A stretch of 62,000 nt of DNA, taken from the NCBI GenBank assembly GCA_032718475.1, contig JAUCBJ010009108.1, positions 1-62,000 of the forward strand, in the 5' to 3' direction. Under the pieces are notes generated by a model. It saw only the letters and a program-made list of their open reading frames with translations. It ran no database searches and was not told where the DNA came from. The DNA comes from Nemertoderma westbladi. Its lineage: Eukaryota; Xenacoelomorpha; Nemertodermatida; Nemertodermatidae. Positions 26,463-38,400 of this stretch are shown one piece after another. Position 1 is the stretch's first letter. Every line of letters starts with the position of its first letter. A program made the position numbers and the translations under genes.

Positions 26463-26500
26463 ACGACGACGACGACGACAACGACGACGACGACGACAAC
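26463..26500. repeat. (GAC)n microsatellite
   Basis: Short CGA/GAC triplet run with interspersed CAA, an expansion of the CGACGACAACG block present in every 315-bp unit. Confidence 0.85.
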
Positions 26501-26579
26501 TATTTGCATAAATTGACCCACCCCCTAACAGTGTCAATTCGCTAATGCTCCGCCAACTTCGTGGCTCGCCCCACACACA

Positions 26580-27284
26580 CAACCACATCGTGTTTTTGAA
26601 CGGCTCAACTCTTGACAAAAACTACCCTGGCCTATTAATAGGCAGGTTCGTTATTAGAAGTCTAACAACGTTGGTAATTATTTAATAAATTTAGCATTAA
26701 AATTATAAATTAATCTTCAGGAAGGAATTCTTTATAGGAATTTCATCTTCACTCCCAAAGTATAGCTAATATTATTTAATCACACAAAATTGCAGAATGG
26801 ACCACAAAGTTGCGATAAGGTCAACACTGGTGTATACGCAGCAGTTGTTTGTGGCTGTACCTATAATACTAAAGTTTTGGTAATCGAATCTGTGGTCGTA
26901 CTCAAGACAGGGTTTTTTTTCGAACGTTCACTGTGAAAAGTTTCTAAACGGTCAGAAAAATTTAGAAAATCTAAATTTTGTTTAGGAAACCAAAATAATT
27001 TTCTCAATGGCGAATGAATTGAGAATGTGAAAATTATAGGCATGCAATACTGCTGTATTGCTCGTTTTCTATACTTTATTCAACATTCGGTACATCCTGT
27101 AATCATAAATATCATTGAAATATTAAACTAATTAGGCCTACTACTGTATTTAATACAGCTTTGGTCAACTAAAATCATTTATTGGGAAGGAATACTCCAC
27201 ATCATTGGTGATGGTCACATTAGAAAGGGCCAACAAAGAAAGATACGAGATTAATGCGTTAAAAGTTTTTTTTGTATAAATTCA
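26580..27284. other. no gene recognised
   Basis: AT-rich, apparently single-copy sequence. The one 60-codon frame has no domain. Confidence 0.45.
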
Positions 27285-27285
27285 A

Positions 27286-28584
27286 TTACTCTGGAGTCCC
27301 TAATAGACGGGGTGGGTGGAATAAACTTGGTGGGTGGAATAAACGGGGTGGGTGGAATAAACGGGGTGGGTGGAATAAACGGGGTGGGTGGAATAAACGG
27401 GGTGGGTGGAATAAACGGGGTGGGTGGAATAAACGGGGTGGGTGGAATAAACGGAGTGGGTGGAATAAACGGGGTGGGTGGAATAAACGGAGTGGGTGGA
27501 TTAAAAGGGTTGGGTGGAATAAACGGGGTGGGTGGAATAAAAGGGGTGGGTGGAATAAACGGGGTGGGTGGAATAAACGGAGTGGGTGGAATAAACGGGG
27601 TGGGTGGAATAAACGGAGTGGGTGGAATAAAAGGGTTGGGTGGAATAGACGGGGTGGGTGGAATAAACGGGGTGGGTGGAATAAAAGGGTTGGGTGGAAT
27701 AGACGGGTTGGGTGGAATAAACGGGGTGGGTGGAATAAACGGGGTGGGTGGAATAAACGGGGTGGGTGGAATAAACGGGGTGGGTGGAATAAACGGGGTG
27801 GGTGGAATAAACGGGGTGGGTGGAATAAACGGGGTGGGTGGAATAAACGGGGTGGGTGGAATAAACGGGGTGGGTGGAATAAACGGGGTGGGTGGAATAA
27901 ACGGGGTGGGTGGAATAAACGGGTTGGGTGGAATAGACGGGTTGGGTGGAATAGACGGGGTGGGTGGAATAAACGGGGTGGGTGGAATAAACGGGGTGGG
28001 TGGAATAAACGGGGTGGGTGGAATAAACGGGGTGGGTGGAATAAACGGGGTGGGTGGAATAAACGGGGTGGGTGGAATAAACGGGGTGGGTGGAATAAAC
28101 GGGTTGGGTGGAATAGACGGGTTGGGTGGAATAGACGGGGTGGGTGGAATAAACGGGGTGGGTGGAATAAAAGGGGTGGGTGGAATAAACGGGGTGGGTG
28201 GAATAGACGGGGTGGGTGGAATAGACGGGGTGGGTGGAATAAACGGGGTGGGTGGAATAAACGTGATGGGTGGAAAAATTTGAAAATTTAGGCCTACTTA
28301 CTTACTTAACATACAGTATAAACGTACAAGTACAGCAGTACCTACCGGTACGGCTACCGGTGGTATACTCGGTACACGGTTTTTGTTTTCTTTCACTTTC
28401 AACTCTCAATTATTAGGCCTATGATAACAAACGTTTATTATTACTCATAACAATAAATGTACTAATTTTTTTAAAATTATTAATAGTCGGGGTGGCTGGA
28501 ATAAGATAATTGTGGGTGGAATTTTTTTTCAAAAATTAACAGCCGTGTCGCCCCGTCCCCCGTCTATTCGGGACTCCAGAGTAA
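27286..28584. mobile_element. small element with inverted ends and an internal minisatellite
   Basis: TTACTCTGGAGTCCCTAATA at 27286 matches the reverse complement of the sequence ending at 28584 (CGGGACTCCAGAGTAA), extending into AATAGACGGGG. Both ends are flanked by TA just outside CTCTGGAG. The interior is mostly an 18-bp minisatellite plus about 300 bp of AT-rich sequence. It looks like a MITE; superfamily not determined. Confidence 0.7.
27303..28278. repeat. 18-bp minisatellite, about 54 copies
   Basis: Unit AAACGGGGTGGGTGGAAT with variants (GGGTTGG, GACGGG, AAAAGGG). Longer blocks of several variant units recur (near 27910-27960 and 28100-28150), showing block duplication. Frames stay open because 18 is a multiple of three (GGWNKR and GVGGIN repeats); not considered coding. 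Confidence 0.96.
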
Positions 28585-29910
28585 ATGCTTATATATTTTT
28601 CTTGTTACAAAAAAAACTGGAGGGAAATTTAATTCAAATTAATTATGGTCACAATGCTAAATTAACTTTTCTACTTCAGTACAGTAACAATGTATTCTGT
28701 AGGCAGATTATTGGTAATTTTATTTTTTGGTAATTTCAAGGCCTAAAAGTCCCCGTTAGGATTACCACCCGGTCGCACTTGACCGGCTCATTCTCAGCTA
28801 ACTGTACCTAATCAATTATTTTTCATAAGTTTCCTTGAAAAGTGCTCTAAAAAATTCAATACTTTAAATTAGGGGACTAGCAGTGAAACACTCGAAGACT
28901 GTTATAATGATTGTATACAGTCTATGTCAATCTACGTAAAAACAATACCACCAATATGAGTGTATTTGGATAATATAATATGTATATTGATTAATATAAT
29001 TAATTAATTAAATCAATTAATATAATGTATATTGATATTTGATATATCTGTCCGAGTTCGCTCGACCTAGTAGTAGTAGTAAATTCTGATTTATAGGTTT
29101 TCTATTTAAAACTCTAAAGTAAAATTTTAATTTTAAATTTGTTATTTAAAGTTTTTAGTTTTATAAATATTTCTAAACAAGTTTAAAAAATTTATAAATC
29201 ACAATTTAATTGATCAATTTCACTAACATATTTACAAAAAAAACCCTGACTCAAGAGCATGTTCACGTATGGAGGAGAGGTTGTCGGATTTTCTGTTCGG
29301 GACGTCTTCGCCAAATGCTCAAAGATTCTTTCTTAAAAGTGGCGCTCGGATTTACAGATGTATAGGCAGCGTTACACCTGTGCACTTAAAGTTCTTATGC
29401 CTTTATATTGGGTGCTTAATTTATAATTTGAACGGATAAGGGGGCGAGGCAAACCCAATAAACATTGATCCCTCCCCAGGGAAAATCAATGCAAAAAATA
29501 GCTAAAATATCACAAAAGTTAAACTGTAACCTGCTCCTTTCCCTTAATTGACCATGATACAACATATACGCCGAGATAGGATGTGCTTCCATCCCCTCCC
29601 CCACTCCCCTCTCTATCCTTGTAACAGTGTGAGTACATGAGAATGATGTCGATAATACTTATAAGTAGAACTAGTTAATTTGAATATAACAATAACTCTG
29701 CAGTAGATTCATTGTTGCAGCTGAGTGTGGGATTATCTCAATCAATCGATACAATACTTTACTACTGTACTTTGCATCATCATACATGTCCTTCCACAGT
29801 AAAATATTACTTAACGCAGCTCACTATAAATTACAGTAACTTTTTACCAAGCTAATATTGAATCTGTTAGAATAAAGTGTAAACGTTTATATCTAATGTT
29901 CTTATGTTTA
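28585..29910. other. AT-rich region, no gene recognised
   Basis: Contains low-complexity TTAATTAATTAA near 28990-29015 and one orphan match (about 29524-29552) to the 69-bp repeat unit at 42.5 kb. No coding signal. Confidence 0.45.
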
Positions 29911-31719
29911 TTAGGGTGGTTCTTAACAATCGAAAATATGAGTTTTTGATCGCCCGGGGTGTCAATTGTGTCCATTCCATGAGAAAACACACCGAAAAAA
30001 ATTGAGCATCATATCTCGATTTTTAGGGTGTGCTCAAGCACATTGAAGTTTACAAATTTTAAGCGCGGCAGTCCACTGTGTGGGTTTAAGCATTATTTTT
30101 CAAATATTAATTTGTTCTTATGAAAATACACTTTTATATGCAATTGGACGATGCTGATTCCGAATCTGCTTTTGGATTTGCTATAGCATGTCAAGTTCAC
30201 TCGATGTAACCAATTCAAGTTTAAGTAAAGGTGCGATAAGAATCAGTTATAACTTATGCAGTAATATAAGCAGTAGGTCCAGTAAGGGTGGTCCAAAAAA
30301 ACTCTTTTTAGAATTTCAACTCAGTTCGCACATCAGATGTCTTCAAATGGGCCCAAACTTCGATAGATACCAAAGTGTTGATTTGGGGATGACAGGAAAT
30401 ATTCCCACAGGCACATGGCAAGTTCCCGCCCTTGGCGCAATTTTTGTGATGATCAACTTCTAGTATTCCTACTGCATTGATAATATGCTCATTAGAACCG
30501 CAATGACCGATTTAGTTGGTGTAGACACCTTCAAAACAAGCATAGAGCGAGCGAATAGTGTTTAAGATATTGCAGAAAATGTGAAGTACGGCACATGTCA
30601 ACATTGCGCCTTGATGCGATATTGACAAATACACGAAAAATGATACTTCTAATTATAGCAAAGCATCCAGAATTCACACATAACTGCAATGATCAATTTA
30701 TGGGATGTTGACACTGTAAAAATATGAGTTGAGTGATTAGTACTCGAGATATTGTACAAAATGTCTGGACTGGGTCAACTCAATATAAGGTCATAAATTG
30801 GTGGACCTAGCCTTGATATTTTGTACAATAACTCGAGAACTAATCACTCAACTCATATTTTTAGAGTGTCAATTAAAATTTATCAAGAACTAAATCTACT
30901 AAAAAACTAAATTGATTATTGCAGTTATCTGTAAATTCTGGATGCCTTGAGATAATTAGAAGTATCATATTTAGTGTATTTGTAAATATCGCATCAAAGC
31001 GCGAATGTTGACTTGTGCCGGACTTCACATTTTCTGCAATATTTCAAAAACTATTCGCTCTATGCTTGTATTGAAGGTATCTACACCAACTAAATCGGTC
31101 ATTGCAGGTCTAATGAGCATAATATCAATGTAGTAGGAATACTAGAAGTTGATCATCATAAAAATGGGGAATATGACTCACTTGCGCCAAGGGCGGGAAC
31201 TGGCCATGCGCCTGTGGGAATATTTCCTGTCATCTCCAAATCAAAATTATGGTATCTATCGAAGTTTGGGCACATTTGATGACATATGATGTACTGAGTG
31301 TGCGTACTGAGTTGAAATTCGAAAAAAAGGTTTTTTGGACCACCCTTGCTGGACCTATTGCCTATATTACTGCATAACTTATAACTGATTCTTATCGCAC
31401 CTTTACTTAAACTTGAATTGGTTACAGCGAGTGAACTTGACATGCTATAGCAAATCCAAAAGCAGATTCGGAATCAGCATCGTTCAATTGCATAGAAAAG
31501 TGTATTTTCATATGAACAAATAGATATTTGAAAAATAATGCTTAAACCCACACAGTGGACTGCCGCGCTTAAAATTTGTAAAACTTCAATGTGCCTGAGC
31601 ACACCCCAAAAATTAAGATATGATGCTCAAATTTTTTTCGGTGAGTTTTCTCATGGAATGGACCCAATTGACACCCTGAGCGATCAAAAAATATTTTCGA
31701 TTTTTAAGAACCACCCTAA
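29911..31719. mobile_element. 1.8-kb foldback element with arms of about 850-900 bp
   Basis: TTAGGGTGGTTCTTAA at the left end is matched in reverse complement by TTAAGAACCACCCTAA at the right end, and the two arms (29911-30762 and 30818-31719) remain alignable throughout, with about 50 bp of net indels. The loop is about 55 bp. Paired 91- and 95-codon frames in the arms differ mainly by amino-acid-changing substitutions, so they are not treated as genes. No transposase present. Confidence 0.9.
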
Positions 31720-32130
31720 ATTGATTATGGTGTCCCAAAGAGGCAACCGCACTTTTTTCGAGAGCAAACTTTATTTCTTCTCATTTGATATCAAATAAAA
31801 AACATTCAAGAATGAAAATAATATTGAAATGAACAATATTATATTGCACAATTCACAATTTTTTACGAAATTTATAAATTGAACCTAAAATTTTACATAT
31901 TTAGTATTGTGAGATAGGCCTATAGTACCTAGTTCGTTACTATGGTTACCGTTGTTCTCAAGCTCACAATACTTCCGGTATCCGGAAGCTAGCAGTTATC
32001 TTACAGTTGTCCTTCCCTGGCTCTGTTCTATAAAGTCGAATACATTGAATGCCATGGTCATGATGTAGTTCTGTGATGATGTTAGAGCATGATGCTAAAA
32101 GAACACGATGTTATAAAATAAGGACCACCT
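31720..32130. other. no gene recognised
   Basis: AT-rich to neutral sequence between the foldback and the SINE-like stretch. Confidence 0.4.
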
Positions 32131-32320
32131 TGGGCTTAGTGGTACCGGTTGCTACTTGCCATATTGGCCTGTGTTCCAATGTATCAGCTAAAAAATCAGG
32201 AAAATCCGGTTAAATCTGTCTGGTGTGTCTAAGACAACAAGTTGTATTAGGACACACACACGCGGCTGATGATAACCGGAAGTTTGAAACTTATGTACCG
32301 GATTCGAGCCCCAATAGTTG
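32131..32320 (+). other. possible interrupted tRNA-derived SINE
   Basis: A-box-like GGGCTTAGTGGTACCGG near 32131 and B-box-like ACCGGATTCGAGCCCC near 32297, but about 170 bases apart, too far for an intact tRNA. A short imperfect hairpin (GTGTGTCTAAGACA...GGACACACAC) lies between them and may be an insertion. Confidence 0.3.
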
Positions 32321-32358
32321 CTCGCCCCAATCTTCCCTGGTTCGTAGGCCTGGGGTGA

Positions 32359-32372
32359 GGGGGGGGGGGGGG
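32359..32372. repeat. poly-G tract
   Basis: Fourteen consecutive G. Such tracts recur in this window and are prone to length error. Confidence 0.9.
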
Positions 32373-32724
32373 TTGGGGGGTCCCCGGTTCGGCGGGTCCC
32401 CTCAGAGTGTCCCGGGTTCGGATTAAATTTAAAGATAATCATGTCCCTTGATCATGTCGTACGGTGCCAGCGAGAGTTATAATGTGCTAATAAAAGCTCG
32501 CAATTATGTAGTACAGATAACATGTTAATACATTTTGGAAAGTAATAATTCATAAATAAACTGGCTGTTTTAGAATTTGAGATATTATTATATATATAAT
32601 TTTTTAAAGAAATCCTGTTAGATTACCTAATATTATTATTGTTATTCCACAAAATTGGATTTTTATCAGATTTATAACTGAAGTTTCACTAATAAATAAA
32701 GACTTTAATCCTACAAATTCGTGG

Positions 32725-33444
32725 ATGGAAGTGAAACAAAGGCAACTCCATTTCCTAATCATCCACATTATATTAGTTATAATTAAATTTCACGCAACTA
32801 CGGCCTCTGTAGGAACTAGTAACTCTTCTACAGAAGAGTCGGGTTCCTATAGGAACTTGACATGCCAAAACGGAATGGGGTGGAGTATTGTCTCTAACAA
32901 CGACCTCTTATTGAAAGAGTACCAAGAAAAAGTAAGTCACTTTGCAAAAAGCAACAAGCGTAATCATTCGAATAAGCTAACCAGTGGTTGCTTCACTTGC
33001 GGTGTAACATCATACACAACAACCGGCTACTCGGACGAGTATAAAGATGAGATTACGTTTGTATTTCACGTTCGTCATTGCTATCCCGGCGATTACAATT
33101 GTGTTCCCCTTCCAGAAGAAGCCTGTATTCATATGATACATGTTGCTATACCTGAAGCCGGACCAGAGCATAGGGATGACTATGTTGTAAGAGCTATGGC
33201 GATTATCAACTGGCTAAAGTATGATCTCACAGTAACACAAGAATCTTGTCTGTTACAATGTTGTGAGGATGGCCCATGTCCTCCAGTGGAATGGAAACAC
33301 AAAGCCAATGAACCCATTACCAATGCTGAGTCTTCTACTCCCTCGATGGTTATTGAGAGTGCTTATAACAAAGCTACACCAACAACCTCGCATGTAGTTA
33401 ATGCCATTATTGCTCTAGTTTTGGGAGGAATTTCCGAATGGTAA
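32725..33444 (+). CDS. secreted or GPI-anchored cysteine-rich protein of unknown family
   Basis: A 239-residue frame in a repeat-poor stretch. An N-terminal hydrophobic segment (about residues 9-22) ending near ATTAS looks like a signal peptide. The mature part has ten cysteines (47, 89, 92, 119, 126, 134, 175, 179, 180, 185), an even number consistent with disulfides, and three N-glycosylation sequons (N33, N44, N80). The last 17 residues end in a short hydrophobic run (VVNAIIALVLGG), as in GPI-attachment signals, though the tail is short. No family was recognised. It may be a single-exon gene or the reading of merged exons; no splice signal is needed to keep it open. The ATG at 32725 is chosen because the signal peptide follows at once. 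It lies on the strand opposite to AP-3 beta, possibly inside a later intron of that gene. Confidence 0.65.
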   Translation: MEVKQRQLHFLIIHIILVIIKFHATTASVGTSNSSTEESGSYRNLTCQNGMGWSIVSNNDLLLKEYQEKVSHFAKSNKRNHSNKLTSGCFTCGVTSYTTTGYSDEYKDEITFVFHVRHCYPGDYNCVPLPEEACIHMIHVAIPEAGPEHRDDYVVRAMAIINWLKYDLTVTQESCLLQCCEDGPCPPVEWKHKANEPITNAESSTPSMVIESAYNKATPTTSHVVNAIIALVLGGISEW

Positions 33445-35640
33445 TACACCCGGCATCACTCATTATGGGCAATAAGTCTACATTGTAACTTTTGTGATGG
33501 TCCCAAAAACTATACAATATTTCCCTCACAATATTATCTTCCTTATATATATACTCACTTTCTTTAGTTTAATTATAATATAAACCTGATTCAGACACTA
33601 ATTAAAGACGCCTTCACACTATACCATGTCAAAGACAACAGAAAAATATCTAAAAATGACATTGATACACAATACAGACAAATTAATGTAATATTATTCT
33701 ATAATACAGTATTTATTGCAAATTAATTTAATCAACTTCAAAATAGGACAACTTCATACCCTTGATGGGTACCTTAATTGGGCAAGTAAATGTACTGATG
33801 AACTTACACACAATATATGCAGAATAAACTATTCTAATATAATATAATATAATATACACATATTTAAATATACTAGAACGCCAACAAGCTCGCTTTAAAC
33901 TATCCTGTCTTCCAACCTAGCCATTATACATGATCCCATGGGGTGAGTATCCATCACCCTACCTATACCTACTTCGTACACATTTCATGGCAAAGAATGG
34001 TATAGTATGTCGGTCACTGTCATAGTGCAGCAAGCCATGGCATAGAATAACATGCAATGTTATTGTATGGCCATACCATAGGATATTACAATATGGCATG
34101 GTATAACAAACCGAAACCAGGCGGTTGCCAAAACCAAGCCCTACCCTGTAATCCAACTGCTTAAAGCTGTACGGAGTAACTTCTATCGCCAATATGATTA
34201 GCATGTTCATTGTAACGAGTGGGACGACTTGGCAGGAAACATTATGGCGCGATAAGGAAATAAATATTACATCATCTTATGTTATGGCATGTCCCAACAT
34301 TACATTACGTCTTTAAGTGCTGAAATCGGCAAGGCATTAATTACATCTATAATCGCTAATCGACAAAGGCATGTTATGCACAAAGCACATTTGTGCACAG
34401 CCTGTCACAACACGTATGTATAATGACAAGACAAATGGCACTCATCAGCATGTCATGGATTGGGATAATACTTAATAGCATGGCCTACCACATGAAGCAC
34501 CTAGCACTGACTAAAGGTGAGAAAAGACAAGACATGATAATTAATTGAAGGTTAAGATAGCATGTTTGTTTCAAGCCACCTTGCAGGTGCTTCTTTAATT
34601 TGGTTAGTACTGGTTGTATCTATTTTTGTCTTTAGACTTCGTATAGTGTGAACGGGCCTTAGTTGAGAGATCGAATAAGTTTTTAGTTCGAATTAGTTGA
34701 AAAAATCCTTAACGACACTTTATTTAAATTTGCCATGATGCGAATCGACAGAAAACATAATCAGCTCAAACTGGCTTACTGACTAATTAACTCAATATCG
34801 ATACTTCATTGTAATTCTTGGATTTACTAATGCTTGATTGTTTTAGAGTACCTTGGGTCGGGAATTGAAACAAATTGGATGTCATTGAGAGAACAGGAAG
34901 CTGCTACAACTTTCATAACATTACTACTAATAAATTAACTAAGAAGTAATTTTTCACGTTACACGATACGAAAATGTTAACTATAAGATTATGGTATTAC
35001 TAAGGAAAGGTTCATTGGTCCCCAATATATTGATTGTAACAGTTTCTGGGCTCGCAACATATACTCAAAAAGTTTCAATGGTAGAATTCCGATGCCCTAC
35101 AATAACTACAATAACTGCCTCAATTGCAACATGCTTCATTCAGTATTTTATAAATCGACGCGCAGCCTCGGAAGACGCATTTCCGTTTAATCCACGTATT
35201 TTTTTTTGAATTTGAACACGTTTATTGTAACGTATTGTTTATTTACGAATGTCGTTATTTATATTTAATGTATTTATCCAAATATTTGCACTTTTCGTGC
35301 ATTTATTTTAGTTTCTGGTGCGATTATATAATAATAATATAAATTGCAAGAGTTAATACCAATTGGATCTTTTTACTATAATATAACAGCTGCACTCTTA
35401 GCTGCATACTTACGGCCTTCGCGCTGCACGAGACTACGGTGTAACCTGACGAAATCAATTGAACGACGGATTGAACTAAACTGAGGGCAGCACTAAACAT
35501 CAGCTGTAGACGACACAGTGACAAACGCTTAGTTTTATCAATGGCACTATACTGCATAGCAATCACTAATCGATCATTTTGGAATTGCCAGGCACTTAGA
35601 GGCAATGTGGTCGCTAACGATATACAGATAGCGGTTTGTT
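33445..35640. other. no gene recognised
   Basis: AT-rich. Between 33950 and 34500 there are many partial copies of GGCATGGTATA-like and GCCATACCAT-like words in both orientations, but no clear period. Small frames here have no support. Confidence 0.4.
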
Positions 35641-35654
35641 CAGAAGTGAAAAAA

Positions 35655-35760
35655 ATATAGAAGGACGTCACTGGGGGTTGAACCAGCGCTATACAGTGAC
35701 ATTTTGAATTTCATCAATAACCCTAACCAGTTCCGTCACTCTCCCCTGGCACTTGCCTTC
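35655..35760 (-). other. tRNA-derived SINE-like sequence
   Basis: Minus strand: A-box-like GAACTGGTTAGGGTTA (about 35720-35735) and B-box-like GCTGGTTCAACCCCCAG with a CTGG/CCAG T-arm stem (about 35671-35687). Confidence 0.45.
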
Positions 35761-36043
35761 CTATGTATTCTATATCTATCAAACAGGCAGACTTAAGTTG
35801 CATATCCTATCCCCAACAGCAGACCTTCCGGCGTCAAGTATGTTAGAGTGAATCTAGACGGAAGTACAAGCCGGAATACTCGGACTGCTAGAAACGCGTA
35901 TAGCGCTCCTTCCACATTTGTTCCGCTCCTTAACAAAATTTATAATATCATATTATTTACTAGTTACCTTGTGAGCTCAATCTAACCCTATTAATTACCC
36001 AAATCGCTGGGTAATCGCACTATTACAACTAGGAGTCGAGCGG

Positions 36044-36125
36044 AATTCCGGTTCCGGCCGGAATTGGCAGTTCCGGTTACCGGAATTGGTATAGCGGTTC
36101 CGGTAAAAATGTAATTCCGATCGAT
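36044..36125. repeat. degenerate TTCCGG hexamer repeat ending CCGGTAAAAAT
   Basis: Several TTCCGG/CCGGAA words in about 80 bp, closing with GGTTCCGGTAAAAATGTAAT. It matches in plan the CTCCGG repeat at 41557-41640, which closes with CTCCGGTAAAAATATT. Confidence 0.7.
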
Positions 36126-36193
36126 TCCTAATTGCTCGCCGATATTGGATCGAATACAGGCCTTTATGAGGTTTATTGTTCTATTGGACCAAC

Positions 36194-36372
36194 CTGGTTA
36201 ACATATTGATTATAATAACTTGTCCCCATTCCTCCACGTCTACCAGGAGGTTACAGAGTTTCCTGTAGTTTTTGTGAATGAGATCGGTGCGTTCGGGACA
36301 GACCTCCTCGTAAGCCATGACAACGGAACCTGCTACCAGAGTTGTCTTGTCTTTGAGTAACTCTTCGATAAC
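36194..36372 (-). CDS. AP3B1: AP-3 complex beta subunit, second coding exon
   Basis: Minus-strand translation continues the adaptin trunk exactly where the first exon stops: it starts at [20 protein letters not shown], passes through [20 protein letters not shown] and ends [18 protein letters not shown] plus two bases. This is one of the most conserved parts of AP-3 beta. The acceptor reads TTTAAG|G at 36373/36372 and the donor ACCAG|GTTGGT at 36194/36193. The exon is 179 bp, entering in phase 0 and leaving in phase 2. Reading past the donor gives a stop within four codons, which supports splicing. The next expected exon (segment beginning YARTQF in relatives) was not found in this window by eye. 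Confidence 0.93.
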
Positions 36373-36747
36373 CTTAAAGTTTGAAAAGAAAGAGGCGGCA
36401 TATATAATTATTTGTTGAATGTAATTTCTTATTTATGTAACAATCAGTGATAAATAATAGTTAACAAAAATACTAATAAACCATAAGCTAATAAACTAAT
36501 AAGCTAATAAACTTAGCTGGCTGACAATATGATAAAAATAAGTTTACTTGTTCTTCCATTTAGTTATTAAGAATTCATACGGCAGAACTTGTGTAATTAT
36601 ACGTAAAATATAGGGCATAATTTAATAAAGCTACACAGTACTGGTTATCAATCTCGCGGAAAACACCATAACTTGGAATATAATAGTACCGTAGTTTAGC
36701 CTGCCTCCACCTCCACATTGTTCTACAAATCTTAATGAGATTGCATA

Positions 36748-36768
36748 CTACTACTACTACTACTACTA
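36748..36768. repeat. short (ACT)n microsatellite
   Basis: Seven ACT triplets in the same orientation as the two long tracts at 7.3 and 8.0 kb. Confidence 0.9.
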
Positions 36769-36798
36769 GGATCGGCATGCTGCATTGCAACTGCATTT

Positions 36799-38400
36799 TT
36801 AAGAATGCTGTGCCGGCTTATCGACAAAATTGCACCGCCACAACTCCCTATCACCCATGACATTTGCTAGATCATCCGCATCTTCAAGGCCAGTGTCCTT
36901 TAAGATGCGTCTCATGTAAGTCATGGGCTGTCCACCATGGTTATTCACTCCATGAGGCTGCCAAAGTACAAGATTATGCACTGGCTGGTCCTCACGGCGA
37001 AAGCAATGTCCTGCAAAGCGGAGGCGATTTTGTTCTAGTGTCAAGCTCGGGGGAACCAATGAGCCACCTCCAATGTTATATAGTGTCTGGTTGGAGATGT
37101 GTGCATTGTACTTGACACAATGAACCCGGCGTAGCATTCTTGTGAATGTGCCATCCAGAGATTTGGTGTCCTCAGCAGTTAGAGCCCAGCATGGACTCCC
37201 ATAGAGGAGTACTGGAACTACTGCTGCTCTAAATAATCGGACCTTAAGTTTCCGATTAATTCTCGATGACTTCCAAATCCTGGAAAGCCTATTCAAGGCT
37301 AACCATGCCTTTCCCTTACGTATTCGAAGGTCCTCACCTGACTTCCGGATCCATGATCCCAGGTAACAGAATTCGTCCACATGCTCAAGCATACCATCTT
37401 TTGAGCTTATGCTCATCCGATCAGAGACTTGCTGAGGACTTTCAAAGTTAACTGTCAAAATTTTGGTCTTTCGGGAGTTAATAAAAAGACCAACACTAGA
37501 AGCAGCATGTTCTAATGAGCTGAGGAGCCGTTGGCTCCCTCTAGTGATTCTGAGAGTACTCCTAAGTCATCAGCAAAGTAATCATCAATTAGGTACCGGT
37601 ACTTGGCAAGATTTCCTCGACCCATTGCCATTAACGGTTCTTCGGGCCTATATGGCAATAATGTCAGAAATTCCGTTAATTGCTTAGATTATGACTTAGG
37701 GATAGGGTTACATGACAGTTTTAATTACGGTTGAGGCCTGAGCAACTAACCCTAACCAAAATAATAAACCAAACCATCTTTACAAGAATAAATGGTTATG
37801 ATAGGCCTATGACAGTATGATAGTGTACCCGTACCGGTAACTGTTCAACAGTACAAGTAAGAAAATTGAAGGTACTCCAAACTGCATTGTGCCAACAGCC
37901 AGATGCCTGTCTTTCTTTTTTGATAACTCTTCAATTATCCTTCTAAGTGCCAAAATGGGCTCCATGGTCCCACGACCTTTACGGAACCCATTCTGATTTC
38001 CATGGAGCAGTCTCTCAATGGGATCCCTGATGCGATTTAATAGAATTCTATTGTATAGCTTTGCAGCAATCGAGATCAATGAGATTCCCCGAAAAGAACC
38101 ATAGAGTGTTAGGTTGCCCTTCTTGGGAACTGGCACCAACTTATTTGTTTTCATTTCTTGTGGGATTCTTGTTGTTCTGTACATGTCTACTATGATGGGA
38201 TAGATGAGCTTTAAACACTCAGGTATTTTAAAGACCTCAGGGGGAACACCATCTACTCCACTGGCACGATTGGTCTTAATGCTCTTTGCAGCAGCCTTCA
38301 CTTCTGCAAATGAGATATCGCCAATGGAAAATGGGAATATCTGGGAGTACAGACTCGGACACTTTTACTTCATTTGGCTTGGCAGTTTGCAGTTTGGCCG
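36799..38400 (-). pseudogene. LINE copy with internal deletion, inside AP-3 beta intron
   Basis: Minus-strand, two blocks. Upstream block (38301-37900): RT start with TNRASGVDGVPPEVF, LVPVPKKG, FRGISLISIAAKLYNRILLN and NQNGFRKGRGTMEPIL, stopping at ELSKKKDRHLAV. Downstream block (37600-36799): polymerase box FADDLGVLSES near 37570, then the frame 37458-36799 with CYLGSWIRKSGEDLRIRKGK, VVPVLLYGSPCWALTAEDTK, LRRVHCVKYNAHISNQTLYN and LRFAGHCFRREDQPVHNLVL. Motifs A and B between the blocks are missing, and the second block has a frameshift near 37470. It is the same family as the copies at 9.7-15.9 kb and complements them: it keeps the RT start those copies lack. Non-functional. Confidence 0.88.

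Larger units (their letters stand above)
24345..26577 (-). repeat. repeat element with CCGCTAGAGGGC units, minus orientation
   Basis: Inverted relative of 12255-13145. It is bounded on the left by CACGAAGTGGGGCCTTCGCG (reverse complement of the end at about 13120) and on the right by GTGGCTCGCCCCACAC. It contains degenerate units at about 24488, 24648 and 24795, then the 315-bp tandem array. A C run of 21 bases lies at 24668-24688. No transposase seen. Confidence 0.75.

Noticed and set aside
27272-28291. GGWNKR or GVGGIN repeat protein of about 330 residues
   Set aside because: Artefact of the 18-bp minisatellite; two frames equally open and located inside a transposon-like element.
30188-31443. 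Paired 91- and 95-codon frames in the two arms of the foldback
   Set aside because: They are mirror copies; differences between them are mostly amino-acid-changing with indels, which does not indicate selection for a protein.
33950-34500. Ordered repeat of GGCATGGTATA words
   Set aside because: Words recur in both orientations without a stable period; could be chance similarity in AT-rich DNA.
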